A DNA stretch of 64,000 bases from CAXMST01 sp963700785 (GCA_963700785.1 CAVOYZ010000017.1:15484-79483), one strand, 5' to 3'; counted from the stretch's first letter, positions 16,762-26,395 are shown. Numbers and translations are program-made. The notes: generated by a model not told the origin, from the letters alone.

Positions 16762-17877
16762 CGGCGCGCCAGCCGCGGCACCCGAGGTGAGATCCCGCAG
16801 GTGATCTCGTAGTTGATCGTCGCCAACCGCCCGGCCAGCTCCTCGGCGCTGATCCGCTGACCGCCACTCGGCCCGAGCAGCACCACCTCCTCGCCGACCG
16901 AGACGACCGGCTCGGGACCGAGATCGACGGTGACGTTGTCCATCGAGACCGTCCCGATCACCGGGTAGCGGTCGCCGGCGATCAGGACCTCCGCGTTGTT
17001 GCTGAGCCCGCGGCGGTAGCCGTCGCCGTAGCCGACCGGCACCACTCCGACCGCGGTCTCGCGCTCGGCCCGCCAGCGGCGCCCGTAGCCGGCGCTGTCG
17101 CCCGGATCGAAGCGCTTGATGTCAGCCACGTAGCTGCTGATCCCCATCGCCGGCTCGAGCCCGGACTCTGCCGGATCCCCGCCGAACGGATCGAGCCCGT
17201 AGACGGCGACGCCGCAGCGGACCATGTCGAAGTGCGAGGCGGCCGACCGCAGGGTCGCGGCGCTGTTCGCCGCGTGCAGCTGCAGGCCGTGTCGCTCGCG
17301 GGCCGGGACGGCAAGCTCGCGGAAGCGCTCGAGCTGCTCGTCGAAGAAGCTCGAGCCGCGCTCGTCGGCGGTCGCGAAATGGGTCCAGAGCCCCGCCAGC
17401 TCGATCCGGTCGTCGTCGGCGGCGAGCTCGAGCAGCCGCTCGACCCGCGGCCGGGTCGCGTTCGCCGAGCCGCCCCATGCCGGTGTCGAACTTGACGTGC
17501 ACGCGCGGCCGCAGCCCGAGGCTCGCGCCACGCTCGGCCACCGCCTCGAGGAAGCCGGGACGCCAGACCCCGATCTCGGCCCGGGCGCCGAGGGCGACGT
17601 CGAGCTCGGGATCGGTCAGCGCCCCCATCACGAGGATCGGCGACTCCTCGATCGCCGCGCGGAGCTCGAACGCCTCACCCGCGGTCGCCACCGCGAGCAC
17701 CCGCGCGCCGCCCGCGAGCGCCGCCCGCGCGGACTCGATCATCCCGTGGCCGTAGCCGTTCGACTTGACCACCGCGCAGAGCAGCGTGCCGGGACTGAGC
17801 TCGGAGCCGAGGCGCCTGCAGTTGCGCTCGACGGCAGCCGTGTCGACCCAGGCCGTGACCCGCTGGAAGGCGTCCAT
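16758..17877 (-). CDS. alr: Alanine racemase (frameshifted)
   Basis: The PLP enzyme makes D-Ala for peptidoglycan. The N-terminal part starts at ATG 17877 (overlapping the nnr stop, TGATG) and has the PLP-lysine motif AVVKSNGYGHGM and VKFDTGMGRLG. The frame then fails near 17,470, and the rest continues one frame over: PRVERLLELAADDDRIELAG, WTHFATADE, HAANSAATL, DMVRCGVAVYGLDPF, and the C-terminal domain with SAGYGRRW, GYGDGYRR and GTVSMDNVTVDLG, where the Tyr of GYGRR is the second catalytic base. One extra base is the simplest explanation. All active-site parts are present when the frames are joined, so it should be functional. Confidence 0.88.
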
Positions 17878-19396
17878 CAGCGCGCCAGGCCCGCGGGCAG
17901 GTCCTCGATCACGTCCGTGGCTATCACCGACTCGGCCGCCCCGATTCGCTCGGCGGCGAATCGGCCCGCGCGGGCGTGGGCAAGAACCGCCGGCCGCGCA
18001 TGCCTCGAACGGCTCGAGCCCGCGGGCAATCAGGGCCGCGATCGCCCCCGAGAGCACGTCGCCGGTGCCGGCGGTCGCCAGCCCGGGACTGGCGAGGGCG
18101 TTGATCGCGAGGCGCTCGCCGTCGGTGACGATCGTGTCGCTGCCCTTGAGCACGACGATTCCCCCGCAGCGCCGGGCCGCCTCGCGGGCCGAGTCGAGCC
18201 GTGCCGCGGAGACGGCCTCCGACTCGACCCCGAGCAGCCGGCCGAGCTCGCCCGCGTGCGGGGTGAGCACCAGCGGGCGCCCGGTGGCGGCCTGCTCGAG
18301 ATCGGTCCCGAGAGCGTTGAGGCCGTCGGCGTCGACCAACAGCGGGACCCTGATCGAGGCGGCCAGCTCGCGGGCGAGCTCGGCCGCCCGCGGCGCCCGG
18401 CCGAGACCCGGGCCGAGGACGACGCAGTCGGCGCTCTCGCTGCGCTCGAGGATCGCCGGCGCAGCCCCCGGCTCGAGGCTGCCGTCCGAGCCGGCCACTC
18501 CGAGGGTCATCACCTCGGTCAGCTTCGTCTCGAGGATCGGCTCGAGCTCGGCCGGAGTCGCAACCGCCGCGTATCCCGCCCCGGCGCGGACCGCCGCCCC
18601 GGCGGCCATGCAGACGGCGCCGGTCAGCCCTCGCGAGCCGCCGACGACGAGGACGTTGCCGGAGCTGAACTTGTTCGAGCGGTCGCCGCGCCGCGGCAGC
18701 TGGTCGAGAATCTCGATGCCGATCGTCCCGCCCGCGGGCCGCACCGGGGCCCCGGCCGGGATCCCGATGTCGGCGACCGTCAGCTCGCCGGTGTGCGAGC
18801 GGCCGGGCTCGATCAGGTGGCCCAGCTTGGCGGCGTGAAAGGTGACCGTGCGGGTGGCGCCCACCGCACCGCCCGAGGCAACCCCGGTCGCCGCGTCGAC
18901 GCCCGAGGCGATATCGCAGGCGACGACCGGGCAACCGGCGCCGTTGATCGCCTCGATCGCCGCTGCCGCCGGGTCACGGGGGACGCCGGAGAAGCCGGTC
19001 CCGAAGATCGCGTCGACGATCGCCCCGGAGCCGGCGAGCAGATCGCCGAGCAGATCCGGCTCCGCCCGCAGCGGCTCGCCTGCGTAGCGCTCGAGGTTGG
19101 TGGTCGAGTCGGGGCTGAGCTCGTCGGGATCCCCGAGCAGCACGACCTCGACCTCTATGCGGCGCTCCGCGAGAAGCGCGGGCCGCGACCAGCCCGTCGC
19201 CGCCGTTGTTGCCCTTGCCGCAGACGACCCTCACCGGGCCCGCCCCCGCCACGCCCTCGACCGCATCGGCGACCGCGCTGCCCGCGGTCTCCATCAGCCG
19301 CAGCGACGGGACGCCCTGTTCCTCGATCGCCCAGCGATCGGCCTCGCGCATCGCGGCGGCGTCGAGCAGGGGTGAGAGCCAGGCCTCTGGGTCCAC
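17877..19396 (-). CDS. nnr: Bifunctional NAD(P)HX epimerase/dehydratase (two frameshifts)
   Basis: The enzyme repairs hydrated NADH/NADPH. The N-terminal epimerase (YjeF_N) has SLRLMETAGSAVADAV and VVCGKGNNGGDGLVAARA, then after an indel near 19,185 continues as VVLLGDPDEL, AIVDAIFGTGFSG and DIASGVDAATG. The C-terminal dehydratase (carbohydrate kinase-like) has NKFSSGNVLVVGGSRGLTGA, VLTPHAGELGRLLG, and SPGLATAGTGDVLSGAIAAL with the catalytic Asp in GTGD. A second indel near 17,993 shifts the end; the corrected tail reads AVLAHARAGRFAAERIG and stops at 17877-17879, overlapping alr. Order acpS-nnr-alr is usual in actinobacteria. Confidence 0.88.
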
Positions 19397-19407
19397 AGGG
19401 TCCGAGA

Positions 19408-19800
19408 CTACCCCCGCGGCGCCCCGTCGCTCCCGTTCGCCACCACGACGGCGGCCGCGATCTCGCGTGAGTGGCTCAACGAGACGGCCAGGCGCACCCC
19501 CAATGATCTCGCCCGCCGCTGCGCCGGCCCGTGCAGCCGCAGGGCCGGCCCCCGCCCCTCGCCGCCGACGACCTCGACGGCGCTGATCGGCAGGCCGCCG
19601 CCGAGCGCCTTCACGGCCGCCTCCTTGGCGGCGAACCGGGCCGCGAGGTGACGCGCGGGACGGCCCCGATCCCGCGCGTATTCGAGCTCCCCGGGGCTGA
19701 ACAGCCGCCGCGCGAGCCGTGGGTGGCGTTCGAGCGCGCGCTCGAGCCGCTCGATCTCGATCAGGTCGATCCCCGGCCTCGCTGCCGAGGCCGGGCTCAC
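19408..19800 (-). CDS. acpS: Holo-[acyl-carrier-protein] synthase
   Basis: The 130-residue protein transfers 4'-phosphopantetheine from CoA to ACP. It has the two family motifs: GIDLIEIERLERALERHP (Mg-binding Asp) and ARFAAKEAAVKALGGG (K-E-A-x-x-K-A). The C-terminal strand VRLAVSLSHSREIAAAVVVA carries the conserved SxSH. GTG start overlaps the stop of the upstream lipoprotein gene (GTGA). Normal length. Confidence 0.95.
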   Translation of the reverse strand: MSPASAARPGIDLIEIERLERALERHPRLARRLFSPGELEYARDRGRPARHLAARFAAKEAAVKALGGGLPISAVEVVGGEGRGPALRLHGPAQRRARSLGVRLAVSLSHSREIAAAVVVANGSDGAPRG

Positions 19801-21446
19801 GGGACGATCGCCGCGGCCGAGCCGGAACCGCTTGGGGCGTCCTGCAGGCCGAGCACCAGGCGCCCGAGCGCGCGGTCGCCGTCGCTGCCGCCGCCGGCGA
19901 TCAGGTAGGCGATCGCGTCGAGGATCGGCTTCGCCTGCTCGTAGGAGGGGTCGAGGGTCACCTGGCCACTGCTCTCGATCAACGAGACGATCGCCGGGAA
20001 GTCGACGTAGAGCGATACATCGAGGTCGTCCCCGAGCGCTCCCGCTGCGGTCTGGAAGGACTCGGAGTCGGACAGCGTCGCGGTCGGCGAGAGGACGTCG
20101 TCGACGCTGGCCCCGGCGACGGCGAGCACCACCTTCCCGTCACGGATCGCGACCTCGGCGCCTAGCGGCGCGCCCGGCGCCTGGATCTGAAAGCCGTCCG
20201 GCGTCTTCACGATCCGCAGGTCCTGCTGCCGGCCGACGGCGCGTCGCAGCTTCGACAGCGCCGCGGCCGCCGCCTGCTCGTCGTCGGTCTCGATCACCAG
20301 GCCGCCGCCGATCGCGAGCAGCGAAGAGCCCTCGACGAACAGGCCCATGTCGCCGGCCCAGTCGAAGTCCTTGCTCAGGTCGAGGCCGGTCGCCCGCTTG
20401 ATCTCAGCCTCGATGTCGGGCAGGTCGCCACCCGGAATCCCGCCGGGGATGTCCTTCAGGCCCGGCCCCTCGACGCCCTTCAAGCCGGCCTCAAGACTCT
20501 GGACGAACCCCTCGTAGCCGGCGCTGATCGCGTCACCGACCATCGGTACGCCGACTGCCAGCCAGGAGTCAGCCGGGAGCTCGGAGACGGTTGCCCCCGC
20601 ATCCTGCTGCCCGCTGCTCGGGCCGGAGACCTCGAGGGACATCGAATCGGCGGTCGCGGCGCCGGAGAGCACCACCGGGCCCTCCTGCAGGGCATCGGCC
20701 TGGTCGCCGAGCGCAGCGTCGAGGTCCTGCTGCGTGATCAGTCCCGCCTCGACCGCGAGGTCGACGATCTGCGCCGTGTCGACGTAGGCCCGGAAGATGC
20801 TGCCGGACGGAGCGCCCTCGAGCGCCCCGGTCGCCTCGCTGTTGTCGGCGAGCGAACCGCCCGCTGATGCGTCGATCGCCGCTTTCAGCCCGGCCTCGGT
20901 GCCACCGACGAGGAACTCGCCGACGATGCCGACCGCGTTGCCGTCGGAGTCCACCTGATACTCGACGCCCTCGTAGCTTGCATCGGTCTCGGTCGACTGA
21001 TCGGCATCGGCGGCCTTCTGGATCGCCTCGCGCGCCGCCCCCTCGTCGGTGACCGCGAGCGCGAGGGCGCCCTCGCCGCTGTCGGCGCTGATCTCCGTCA
21101 GGAAGCCGCCGACCCGCTGCCCGAGCCACGGCTCGACGTCCTCCTCGTAGTCGATGCCCTGCTCGGAGAAGCTCGAATCGACCGCCGAGCGGATCAGGCC
21201 CGCCGGGTCGTCGTTGTTGGTGATCTTCTCGAGCGCGGCGAGCAGGTCGTCCTGCTGATCGCCCTCCGGCCTGACCACGGCCTCGGCGTAGAGCGGGGCG
21301 TCGCCGGGGGTGACCGTCGCCGGATCGGGTCCGAGGTCGCCGTCGCCGCTGCCGGCGTCGTTGCCGCACGCCGCGAGGGCGAGCGCGGCGAGGACGGCGA
21401 ACAGGATCAGGAACGAGAGGAATGGTCTCTGACGGCAGATCTGCAC
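19797..21446 (-). CDS. Large lipoprotein, DUF3352-like
   Basis: The 549-residue protein has a lipoprotein signal peptide (FLSFLILFAVLAALALAAC; lipobox LAAC). The mature part is Asp/Glu/Gly-rich with APLYAEAVVRPEGDQQDDLL, the LAxLxKI segment, EPWLGQRVGGFLTE near residue 105, and internal pseudo-repeats (ALALAVTDEGAAREAIQKAA and the later VIETDDEQAAAAALSKLRRA). This matches the actinobacterial DUF3352 layout from memory. The function is unknown; location between glmS and acpS suggests cell-envelope work but may reflect only housekeeping clustering. Confidence 0.7.
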   Translation of the reverse strand: MQICRQRPFLSFLILFAVLAALALAACGNDAGSGDGDLGPDPATVTPGDAPLYAEAVVRPEGDQQDDLLAALEKITNNDDPAGLIRSAVDSSFSEQGIDYEEDVEPWLGQRVGGFLTEISADSGEGALALAVTDEGAAREAIQKAADADQSTETDASYEGVEYQVDSDGNAVGIVGEFLVGGTEAGLKAAIDASAGGSLADNSEATGALEGAPSGSIFRAYVDTAQIVDLAVEAGLITQQDLDAALGDQADALQEGPVVLSGAATADSMSLEVSGPSSGQQDAGATVSELPADSWLAVGVPMVGDAISAGYEGFVQSLEAGLKGVEGPGLKDIPGGIPGGDLPDIEAEIKRATGLDLSKDFDWAGDMGLFVEGSSLLAIGGGLVIETDDEQAAAAALSKLRRAVGRQQDLRIVKTPDGFQIQAPGAPLGAEVAIRDGKVVLAVAGASVDDVLSPTATLSDSESFQTAAGALGDDLDVSLYVDFPAIVSLIESSGQVTLDPSYEQAKPILDAIAYLIAGGGSDGDRALGRLVLGLQDAPSGSGSAAAIVP

Positions 21447-21501
21447 TGAGGGAATCCTAGTGCCTCGACCGACCGGTGAAACCGCGTTGCCGTCGCCCGA
21501 C

Positions 21502-23358
21502 TCACTCGACGGTCACGGTCTTCGCGAGGTTGCGCGGCTGATCGACGTTCAGCCCCAGCAGCCGCGCCGTGTCGTAGGCGAGCAGCTGCAGCGGGATCAC
21601 AGCCAGCATCGGCTGCAGGATCCAGTCCGTGCTCGGAATGAAGATCGTCTGATCGGCGGTCTCGCGGACGGCTTCGTTGCCCTCGGTCGCGATCGCGATC
21701 ACGTCGGCGCCGCGGGCACGGACCTCGGCGACGTTCGAGAGCATCTTCTCGAGGATCGGGCTGTCGGTCGCGACGCAGACGACCGGCGTCGATTCGTCGA
21801 GCAGGGCGATCGGGCCGTGCTTCATCTCGCCCGCCGCGTACGCGTCGGAGGGGATGTATGAGATCTCCTTCATCTTCAGGGCACCCTCGAGGCAGACCGG
21901 CAGGCCGATGTGCCGGCCGAGATAGAGGAAGAAGCGACCCTGATGGTGGCTGCGGGCAACGGCGCGGACCTGGTCCTCGGTGGCGGCGATCGTCGTCTCG
22001 ATCTGATGCGGCAGCGCCTTCATCTCCGCGATCAGCTCGGCGATCCGCTCGCGGGGCAGCCCCTCGCGCCCCTGAGCCAGCCAGAGGCCGAGCAGATACA
22101 TCGCCGCGACCTGACTTGTGAAGGTCTTCGTCGCGGCGACCCCGATCTCGAGCCCGGCCCGCGTGAACAGCACCGAGTCGGCGTCGCGAGTCGCCTGGCT
22201 CCCCATCACGTTGGTCAGGGCGATCACGTGCGCGCCGCGGTCCCTCGCGAGGCGCATCGCCGCGAGGGTGTCGGCCGTCTCCCCCGACTGAGTGATGCCG
22301 ATCACGAGATCGTCCGGGCCGATCACCGGGTCGCGGTAGCGGAACTCGGAGGCGATGTCCATCTCGACCGGCAGCCGGGCCCAGTGCTCGATCGCGTAGC
22401 GACCGATCAGGCCCGCGTGGTAGGAGGTACCGCAGGCGACGATCACCACCCGGCGCATCTCGGCGAGCCGTCCCGGCGGGATCCCGAGCTCGTCGAGGTT
22501 GACCTGCTCGTCGTCCGAGAGCCGGTCGGCGATCGTCTCGGCGACCGCGTCCGGCTGCTCGTGGATCTCCTTCATCATGAAGGTCGGAAAGCCGCCCCGC
22601 TCGGCGGCATCCTCGTCCCAGGTGACCTCCTCGACCTCACGCTCGAGCGGTCCGCCCTCGGCGTCGGTGATCTCGACCCCGTCGGGGCTGATGATCACGA
22701 TGTCGCCGTTCTCGACCTGCATCACGCATCGCGTTTCCTTGAGGAATGCCGGGATCGCCGATGCGAGGAAGTTCTCACCCTCGCCGAGCCCGATCACCAG
22801 CGGGCATTCCCGGCGAGCCCCGACGAGCTGCCGTGGGTGGCGGGCGTGCATCGCGACGAACGCGTAGTGGCCGCGAAGATCGGCGTACGACGCGCGCACG
22901 GCGTCGGCCAGGTCGCCGGCGTAGTGCTTCTCGATCAGGTGGGCGACGATCTCGGCGTCGGTCTCGGAGCTGAACACGTGGCCGTCGGCCTGCAGCTCAC
23001 GCCGCAGATCGGCGTGGTTCTCGATGATGCCGTTGAGGACGATGTGCACCTCGTCGGAGCAGTCGCCGTGCGGGTGAGCGTTCTCCTCGGTGACCCGGCC
23101 GTGGGTCGCCCAGCGGGTGTGCGCCAGCCCGATCGTCGCCGCAGCCTCGGCGACCGCGACCGCGCCGTTCCCCGCGGCCGCCTCGACCGCCGTGCGCAGG
23201 TTGGCCAGGTTGCCGACCGCCCGCACGGTCTCGATCCTGCCCTCGTCGAGCAGCGAGACGCCGGCGGAGTCGTATCCGCGGTACTCGAGCTTCTCGAGGC
23301 CGGCGATCAGAAGATCGCGACACGGCCTCTCGCCCACATATCCGACGATGCCGCACAT
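21502..23358 (-). CDS. glmS: Glutamine-fructose-6-phosphate aminotransferase (isomerizing)
   Basis: The 618-residue enzyme makes glucosamine-6-phosphate, the entry to UDP-GlcNAc. The class II glutaminase starts MCGIVGYVGERP (Cys2 nucleophile after Met removal) with HTRWATHGRVTEENAHPHGD. Two SIS isomerase domains follow, with ACGTSYHAGLIGRYAIEHWA and GITQSGETADTLAAMR, and the C-terminus NLAKTVTVE including the catalytic Lys (K-T-V-T-V-E). Length is normal. It lies downstream of glmM, which acts next in the pathway. I looked for a glmS ribozyme upstream and saw none. Confidence 0.96.
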   Translation of the reverse strand: MCGIVGYVGERPCRDLLIAGLEKLEYRGYDSAGVSLLDEGRIETVRAVGNLANLRTAVEAAAGNGAVAVAEAAATIGLAHTRWATHGRVTEENAHPHGDCSDEVHIVLNGIIENHADLRRELQADGHVFSSETDAEIVAHLIEKHYAGDLADAVRASYADLRGHYAFVAMHARHPRQLVGARRECPLVIGLGEGENFLASAIPAFLKETRCVMQVENGDIVIISPDGVEITDAEGGPLEREVEEVTWDEDAAERGGFPTFMMKEIHEQPDAVAETIADRLSDDEQVNLDELGIPPGRLAEMRRVVIVACGTSYHAGLIGRYAIEHWARLPVEMDIASEFRYRDPVIGPDDLVIGITQSGETADTLAAMRLARDRGAHVIALTNVMGSQATRDADSVLFTRAGLEIGVAATKTFTSQVAAMYLLGLWLAQGREGLPRERIAELIAEMKALPHQIETTIAATEDQVRAVARSHHQGRFFLYLGRHIGLPVCLEGALKMKEISYIPSDAYAAGEMKHGPIALLDESTPVVCVATDSPILEKMLSNVAEVRARGADVIAIATEGNEAVRETADQTIFIPSTDWILQPMLAVIPLQLLAYDTARLLGLNVDQPRNLAKTVTVE

Positions 23359-23450
23359 TTGGGATCAAACGGTCTTTCGGGTCAGCCTGATGCGCAGTTC
23401 GGCGCAGGCACAGGTTAGAGGTCGCGCCAAGGGGGGCCGGACCCGCCGCC

Positions 23451-23482
23451 GCCGGACCGGAGCCCGGCTTGCAGGGTCCGGC
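23451..23482 (-). terminator. Hairpin between glmM and glmS
   Basis: GCCGGACC, 16-base loop, GGTCCGGC: a perfect 8-bp stem just downstream of the glmM stop (23491) on the minus strand. It may attenuate read-through into glmS. Confidence 0.45.
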
Positions 23483-23490
23483 CGCGGCAG

Positions 23491-24807
23491 CTAGCCGAGC
23501 GCTTGCTCGGCCTGCTCGACGAGCCGGCCGAGAACCGACCGGCACTCCGCCTCATCCGGCCCCTCGACCATCACCCTGACCAGCGGCTCGGTCCCCGAGG
23601 CGCGGACGACGACCCGTCCCCGGCCCTCGAGCAGGGCACCCTCGCGACCGACAGCCTCCCATAGCGACGTCGCCTCGCCGAGCGCCTCGCGGCTCGGAAT
23701 CGGAACGTTCTCGAGATACTGCGGCAGCTTCTCCAGCGGCCGGACATCGGCCAGCCGCCGATCGCCGAGCGCCCGGGTCAGCAGCAGCGCCGCCGCGAGC
23801 CCGTCGCCCGTCGCCGCGAAGTCGGTCCAGATGATGTGACCGGACTGCTCGCCGCCGATCGACCAGCCGCGCGCGAGGAGCTCATCGATCACGAAGCGGT
23901 CACCGACCTTGGTCGTCGCGACATCGATTCCGGCGTCGGCCATCGCCCGGTGGAATCCGTAGTTGGTCATCACGGTCACGGCGGCCCCCCCGGACAGCTG
24001 CCCGGCCGCCTGTAGGTGAAGCGCGGCGAGGGCGACGATCTCGTCGCCGTCGAACTCGCGCCCCTCGCCGTCCACCGCGAGGACCCGGTCGCCGTCGCCG
24101 TCGAAGGCAAAGCCGATCTCCGCGCCCTCGTCGCGCACGGCCCTGCCGATGTTCTCGAGGTGGGTCGACCCGCAGCCCTCGTTGATGTTGCGGCCGTCGG
24201 GCTCGGTGGCGATCGCGACCACCTCGGCGCCGAGTCGCTCGAACGCGGCCGGGGCGACCCGGTAAGTGGCGCCGTTGGCGCAGTCGAGCACGATCTTGCG
24301 CCCACTGAGGTCGAGGTCGAAAGCCGAGGCCAGCTCGCGCAGGTAGTCGTCGCGGGCACCCTCGAGCCTGCGGATCCGGCCGCTCGCAGCGGCGCCCTCC
24401 GGGCCGGCGGCGACCCGCGCCTCGACCCGGGCCTCCGCGTCGTCGTCGAGCTTGCGTCCATTCGCGTCGAAGAACTTGATCCCGTTGTCACCCCAGGGAT
24501 TGTGGGAGGCGGAGACGACCGTCGCGAGGTCGAGCCCGTGCCTGCGCACGAGGATCGCCGCCGCAGGTGTCGGCAGCACGCCGGCGAGGAAGACGTCGCC
24601 GCCGGCCGCAGCCAGGCCCGCCGCCAGGCCCGACTCGAGCATGTGGCCGGACTCGCGCGTGTCGCGAACGATCAGCACCTGCGGCCGCTCGGCCTCGATC
24701 TCGGCGGCGACGGCGCGGCCGAGCGCCAGCGCCAGCTCCGGCGTCAGCTTCTCGCCGACCGGACCGCGGACCCCGTCGGTCCCGAACAGGTTGGTTCCCT
24801 CAGCCAC
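23491..24807 (-). CDS. glmM: Phosphoglucosamine mutase
   Basis: The 438-residue enzyme converts GlcN-6-P to GlcN-1-P. The four mutase domains show NLFGTDGVRGPVGEKLTPEL, the phosphoserine loop VVSASHNPWGDNGIKFFD, the metal-binding loop AFDGDGDRVLAVDGEG, the sugar-binding GGEQSGHIIW, and the phosphate-binding RASGTEPLVRVMVEG. GTG start at 24807. It sits downstream of rpsI with about 84 bases between and 132 bases before glmS. Confidence 0.96.
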   Translation of the reverse strand: MAEGTNLFGTDGVRGPVGEKLTPELALALGRAVAAEIEAERPQVLIVRDTRESGHMLESGLAAGLAAAGGDVFLAGVLPTPAAAILVRRHGLDLATVVSASHNPWGDNGIKFFDANGRKLDDDAEARVEARVAAGPEGAAASGRIRRLEGARDDYLRELASAFDLDLSGRKIVLDCANGATYRVAPAAFERLGAEVVAIATEPDGRNINEGCGSTHLENIGRAVRDEGAEIGFAFDGDGDRVLAVDGEGREFDGDEIVALAALHLQAAGQLSGGAAVTVMTNYGFHRAMADAGIDVATTKVGDRFVIDELLARGWSIGGEQSGHIIWTDFAATGDGLAAALLLTRALGDRRLADVRPLEKLPQYLENVPIPSREALGEATSLWEAVGREGALLEGRGRVVVRASGTEPLVRVMVEGPDEAECRSVLGRLVEQAEQALG

Positions 24808-24891
24808 GGGCGGGATGCAAGCAGATCGGTGAGCCGCTGTGGCCGGGGCCGGTCAGGGCGCGCGGCCGATCGATCGCCGTCGGGACCGCGA

Positions 24892-25788
24892 TCAGCGCTT
24901 GCTGAACTGCGGCCGCTTGCGGGCCTTCTTCAGGCCGGCCTTGCGGCGCTCCTTCTGGCGCGCGTCGCGGGTCAGCATCCCGCGCCGCTTGAGATCGCCG
25001 CGGAGCTCGGGATCGAGCTCGCAGAGGGCGCGGGCGATCCCGTGGCGAACCGCCCCGGCCTGACCCGAGATCCCGCCGCCGTGAACCCGCACCTTGACGT
25101 CGACGCTGCCGTCGTAACCGGCGGTCACGAGCGGCTGCCGCGCAAGCGACTGATCATGAGGGCGGGCGAAGTAGTCCTCGATGCCGCGACCGTTGACCTC
25201 GATAGCTCCGCCCCCGGCCCGCAGGATGACCCGGGCGACCGATCGCTTCCGCTTGCCGGTCGCCTGGATCGAGGCGTCGGCCGGCACGGAGACGGCCTCG
25301 CGCTGCGGCATCTCCTCAGGCTCCTCGTCGACATGGGCCGCCTCGCGGCTGGCGCGTTCCTCCTCCTCGGCATCGCGGCGAGCACGCTCCTCGGCGGTGA
25401 GCTCGCGCTCCTCGACGATCGCGATCGGCTCGAGGTTCGCGCCGGGGACGACCTCGGCCGCCTCGGACTTCTTCGCGCCGCCCGGCTTCGGCTTCGGCTC
25501 GGGCTTCTCGCCCTCAGCTTCAGCGGCCTCGGCGCCGGTCTCGCCCGCGGCCTCCGGCTCGGGGGTGGGCTCGGCGGCCGTCTCGTCTGCGTCCGGCGTC
25601 GCCTCCGCCTCCGGCTCGGGGGTGGGCTCGGCGGCCGTCTCGTCTGCGTCCGGCGTTGCCTCGGCCTCCGGCTCGGGGGTGGGCTCGGCGGCCGTCTCGT
25701 CTGCGTCCGGCGTTGCCTCGGCCTCGGGCGCCGCGTCCTCCTCGGGCTCGGCGCCCTCCGGCGCCTCGTTGTCGTCGATCCGGGTCAA
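24892..25788 (-). CDS. rpsI: Ribosomal protein S9 with a long acidic repeat extension
   Basis: Residues from about 172 to 298 are a complete S9: ATGKRKRSVARVILRAGGG, the central SVDVKVRVHGGGISGQAGAV with RHGIARAL, and the C-terminal RNA-binding tail KKARKRPQFSKR whose last residues reach the P-site tRNA. In front lie about 170 extra residues, very rich in Glu, Ala, Pro and Asp, including three perfect 19-residue repeats (EAEATPDADETAAEPTPEP) and a second, Arg/Glu-rich helical stretch (TAEERARRDAEEEERASR). S9 is normally 125-170 residues. TTG at 25788 overlaps the rplM stop (TTGA), which supports this start. No ATG or GTG lies near the S9 core. Confidence 0.93.
   Translation of the reverse strand: MTRIDDNEAPEGAEPEEDAAPEAEATPDADETAAEPTPEPEAEATPDADETAAEPTPEPEAEATPDADETAAEPTPEPEAAGETGAEAAEAEGEKPEPKPKPGGAKKSEAAEVVPGANLEPIAIVEERELTAEERARRDAEEEERASREAAHVDEEPEEMPQREAVSVPADASIQATGKRKRSVARVILRAGGGAIEVNGRGIEDYFARPHDQSLARQPLVTAGYDGSVDVKVRVHGGGISGQAGAVRHGIARALCELDPELRGDLKRRGMLTRDARQKERRKAGLKKARKRPQFSKR
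25555..25725 (-). repeat. Three 57-bp tandem repeats within rpsI
   Basis: Three copies of a 57-bp unit encode EAEATPDADETAAEPTPEP each time, with only a few synonymous changes. The number of copies could vary by slippage or recombination and would keep the frame. Confidence 0.9.
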
Positions 25789-26219
25789 GAGCGCACCTCC
25801 AGGGGCTTCGGCTGCTGGGCGGCGTGCGGGTGCTCGGCGCCGGCGTAGATCTTGAGCTTGAGCAGCTGCTTGCGGGCGAGCTTGTTGCGGGGGAGCATGC
25901 CCTTTACCGCCTTGCGGATCACCTCTTCGGGGTTGCGGTCGAGCATCTCGGCCAGCGTCCGCGACCGAATCCCGCCCGGGTAGCCGCTGTGGCGCCGGTA
26001 GATCTTCGACTGCAGCTTGTCGCCGGTGACGCCGATCTTCTCCGCGTTGACGACGACGACGAAGTCACCGACGTCGGTGTGCGGCGTGTATTGGGGCTTG
26101 CGCTTGCCGCGCAGCGTGTCGGCGATCTGCGTCGCGAGGCGGCCGAGCGTCCGCCCCTCGGCGTCGACGACGTACCACTCCCGCTCGCGGTCGGCTGTTG
26201 TGGCTGCATAGGTCTTCAT
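25785..26219 (-). CDS. rplM: Ribosomal protein L13
   Basis: The 144-residue protein begins MKTYAATTADREREWYVVDA at ATG 26219 and has TLGRLATQIADTLRGKRKPQ, FVVVVNAEKIGVTGDKLQSK and MLPRNKLARKQLLKLKIYAG, all L13 hallmarks. A longer frame upstream has no similarity to L13. Its stop overlaps the rpsI TTG start. L13-S9 is a conserved pair; here it is the first transcribed pair of the long minus-strand run reaching infA. Confidence 0.96.
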   Translation of the reverse strand: MKTYAATTADREREWYVVDAEGRTLGRLATQIADTLRGKRKPQYTPHTDVGDFVVVVNAEKIGVTGDKLQSKIYRRHSGYPGGIRSRTLAEMLDRNPEEVIRKAVKGMLPRNKLARKQLLKLKIYAGAEHPHAAQQPKPLEVRS

Positions 26220-26351
26220 CACGTGAAAAAACGCGTCCCGGCCGGAAGGGCGGGCGACGCGGGCGCACGATGATAGATGGTCGCAACGGTTTGCGTGCGC
26301 GTGCCGCGACAGCGTCTCGGGGCCTCCGTGGGCACTCGGATCGTTCGCTCG

Positions 26352-26367
26352 CAAACCGGTCGGTTTG
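26352..26367. promoter_or_regulatory. Inverted repeat in the divergent rplM/peptidase region
   Basis: CAAACCG, GT, CGGTTTG: a near-perfect 16-bp inverted repeat. A third CGGTTTG half-site occurs near 26,288. It lies between the rplM start and the riboswitch promoter and could bind a regulator of either; none is identified. Confidence 0.3.
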
Positions 26368-26395
26368 TTAGCACTTTGTTGCAATTGCGTTTATG

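Noticed and set aside
23359..23490. glmS ribozyme upstream of glmS
   Set aside because: I could not find the conserved core or fold in the 130-base gap; glmS ribozymes are mostly found in Firmicutes.
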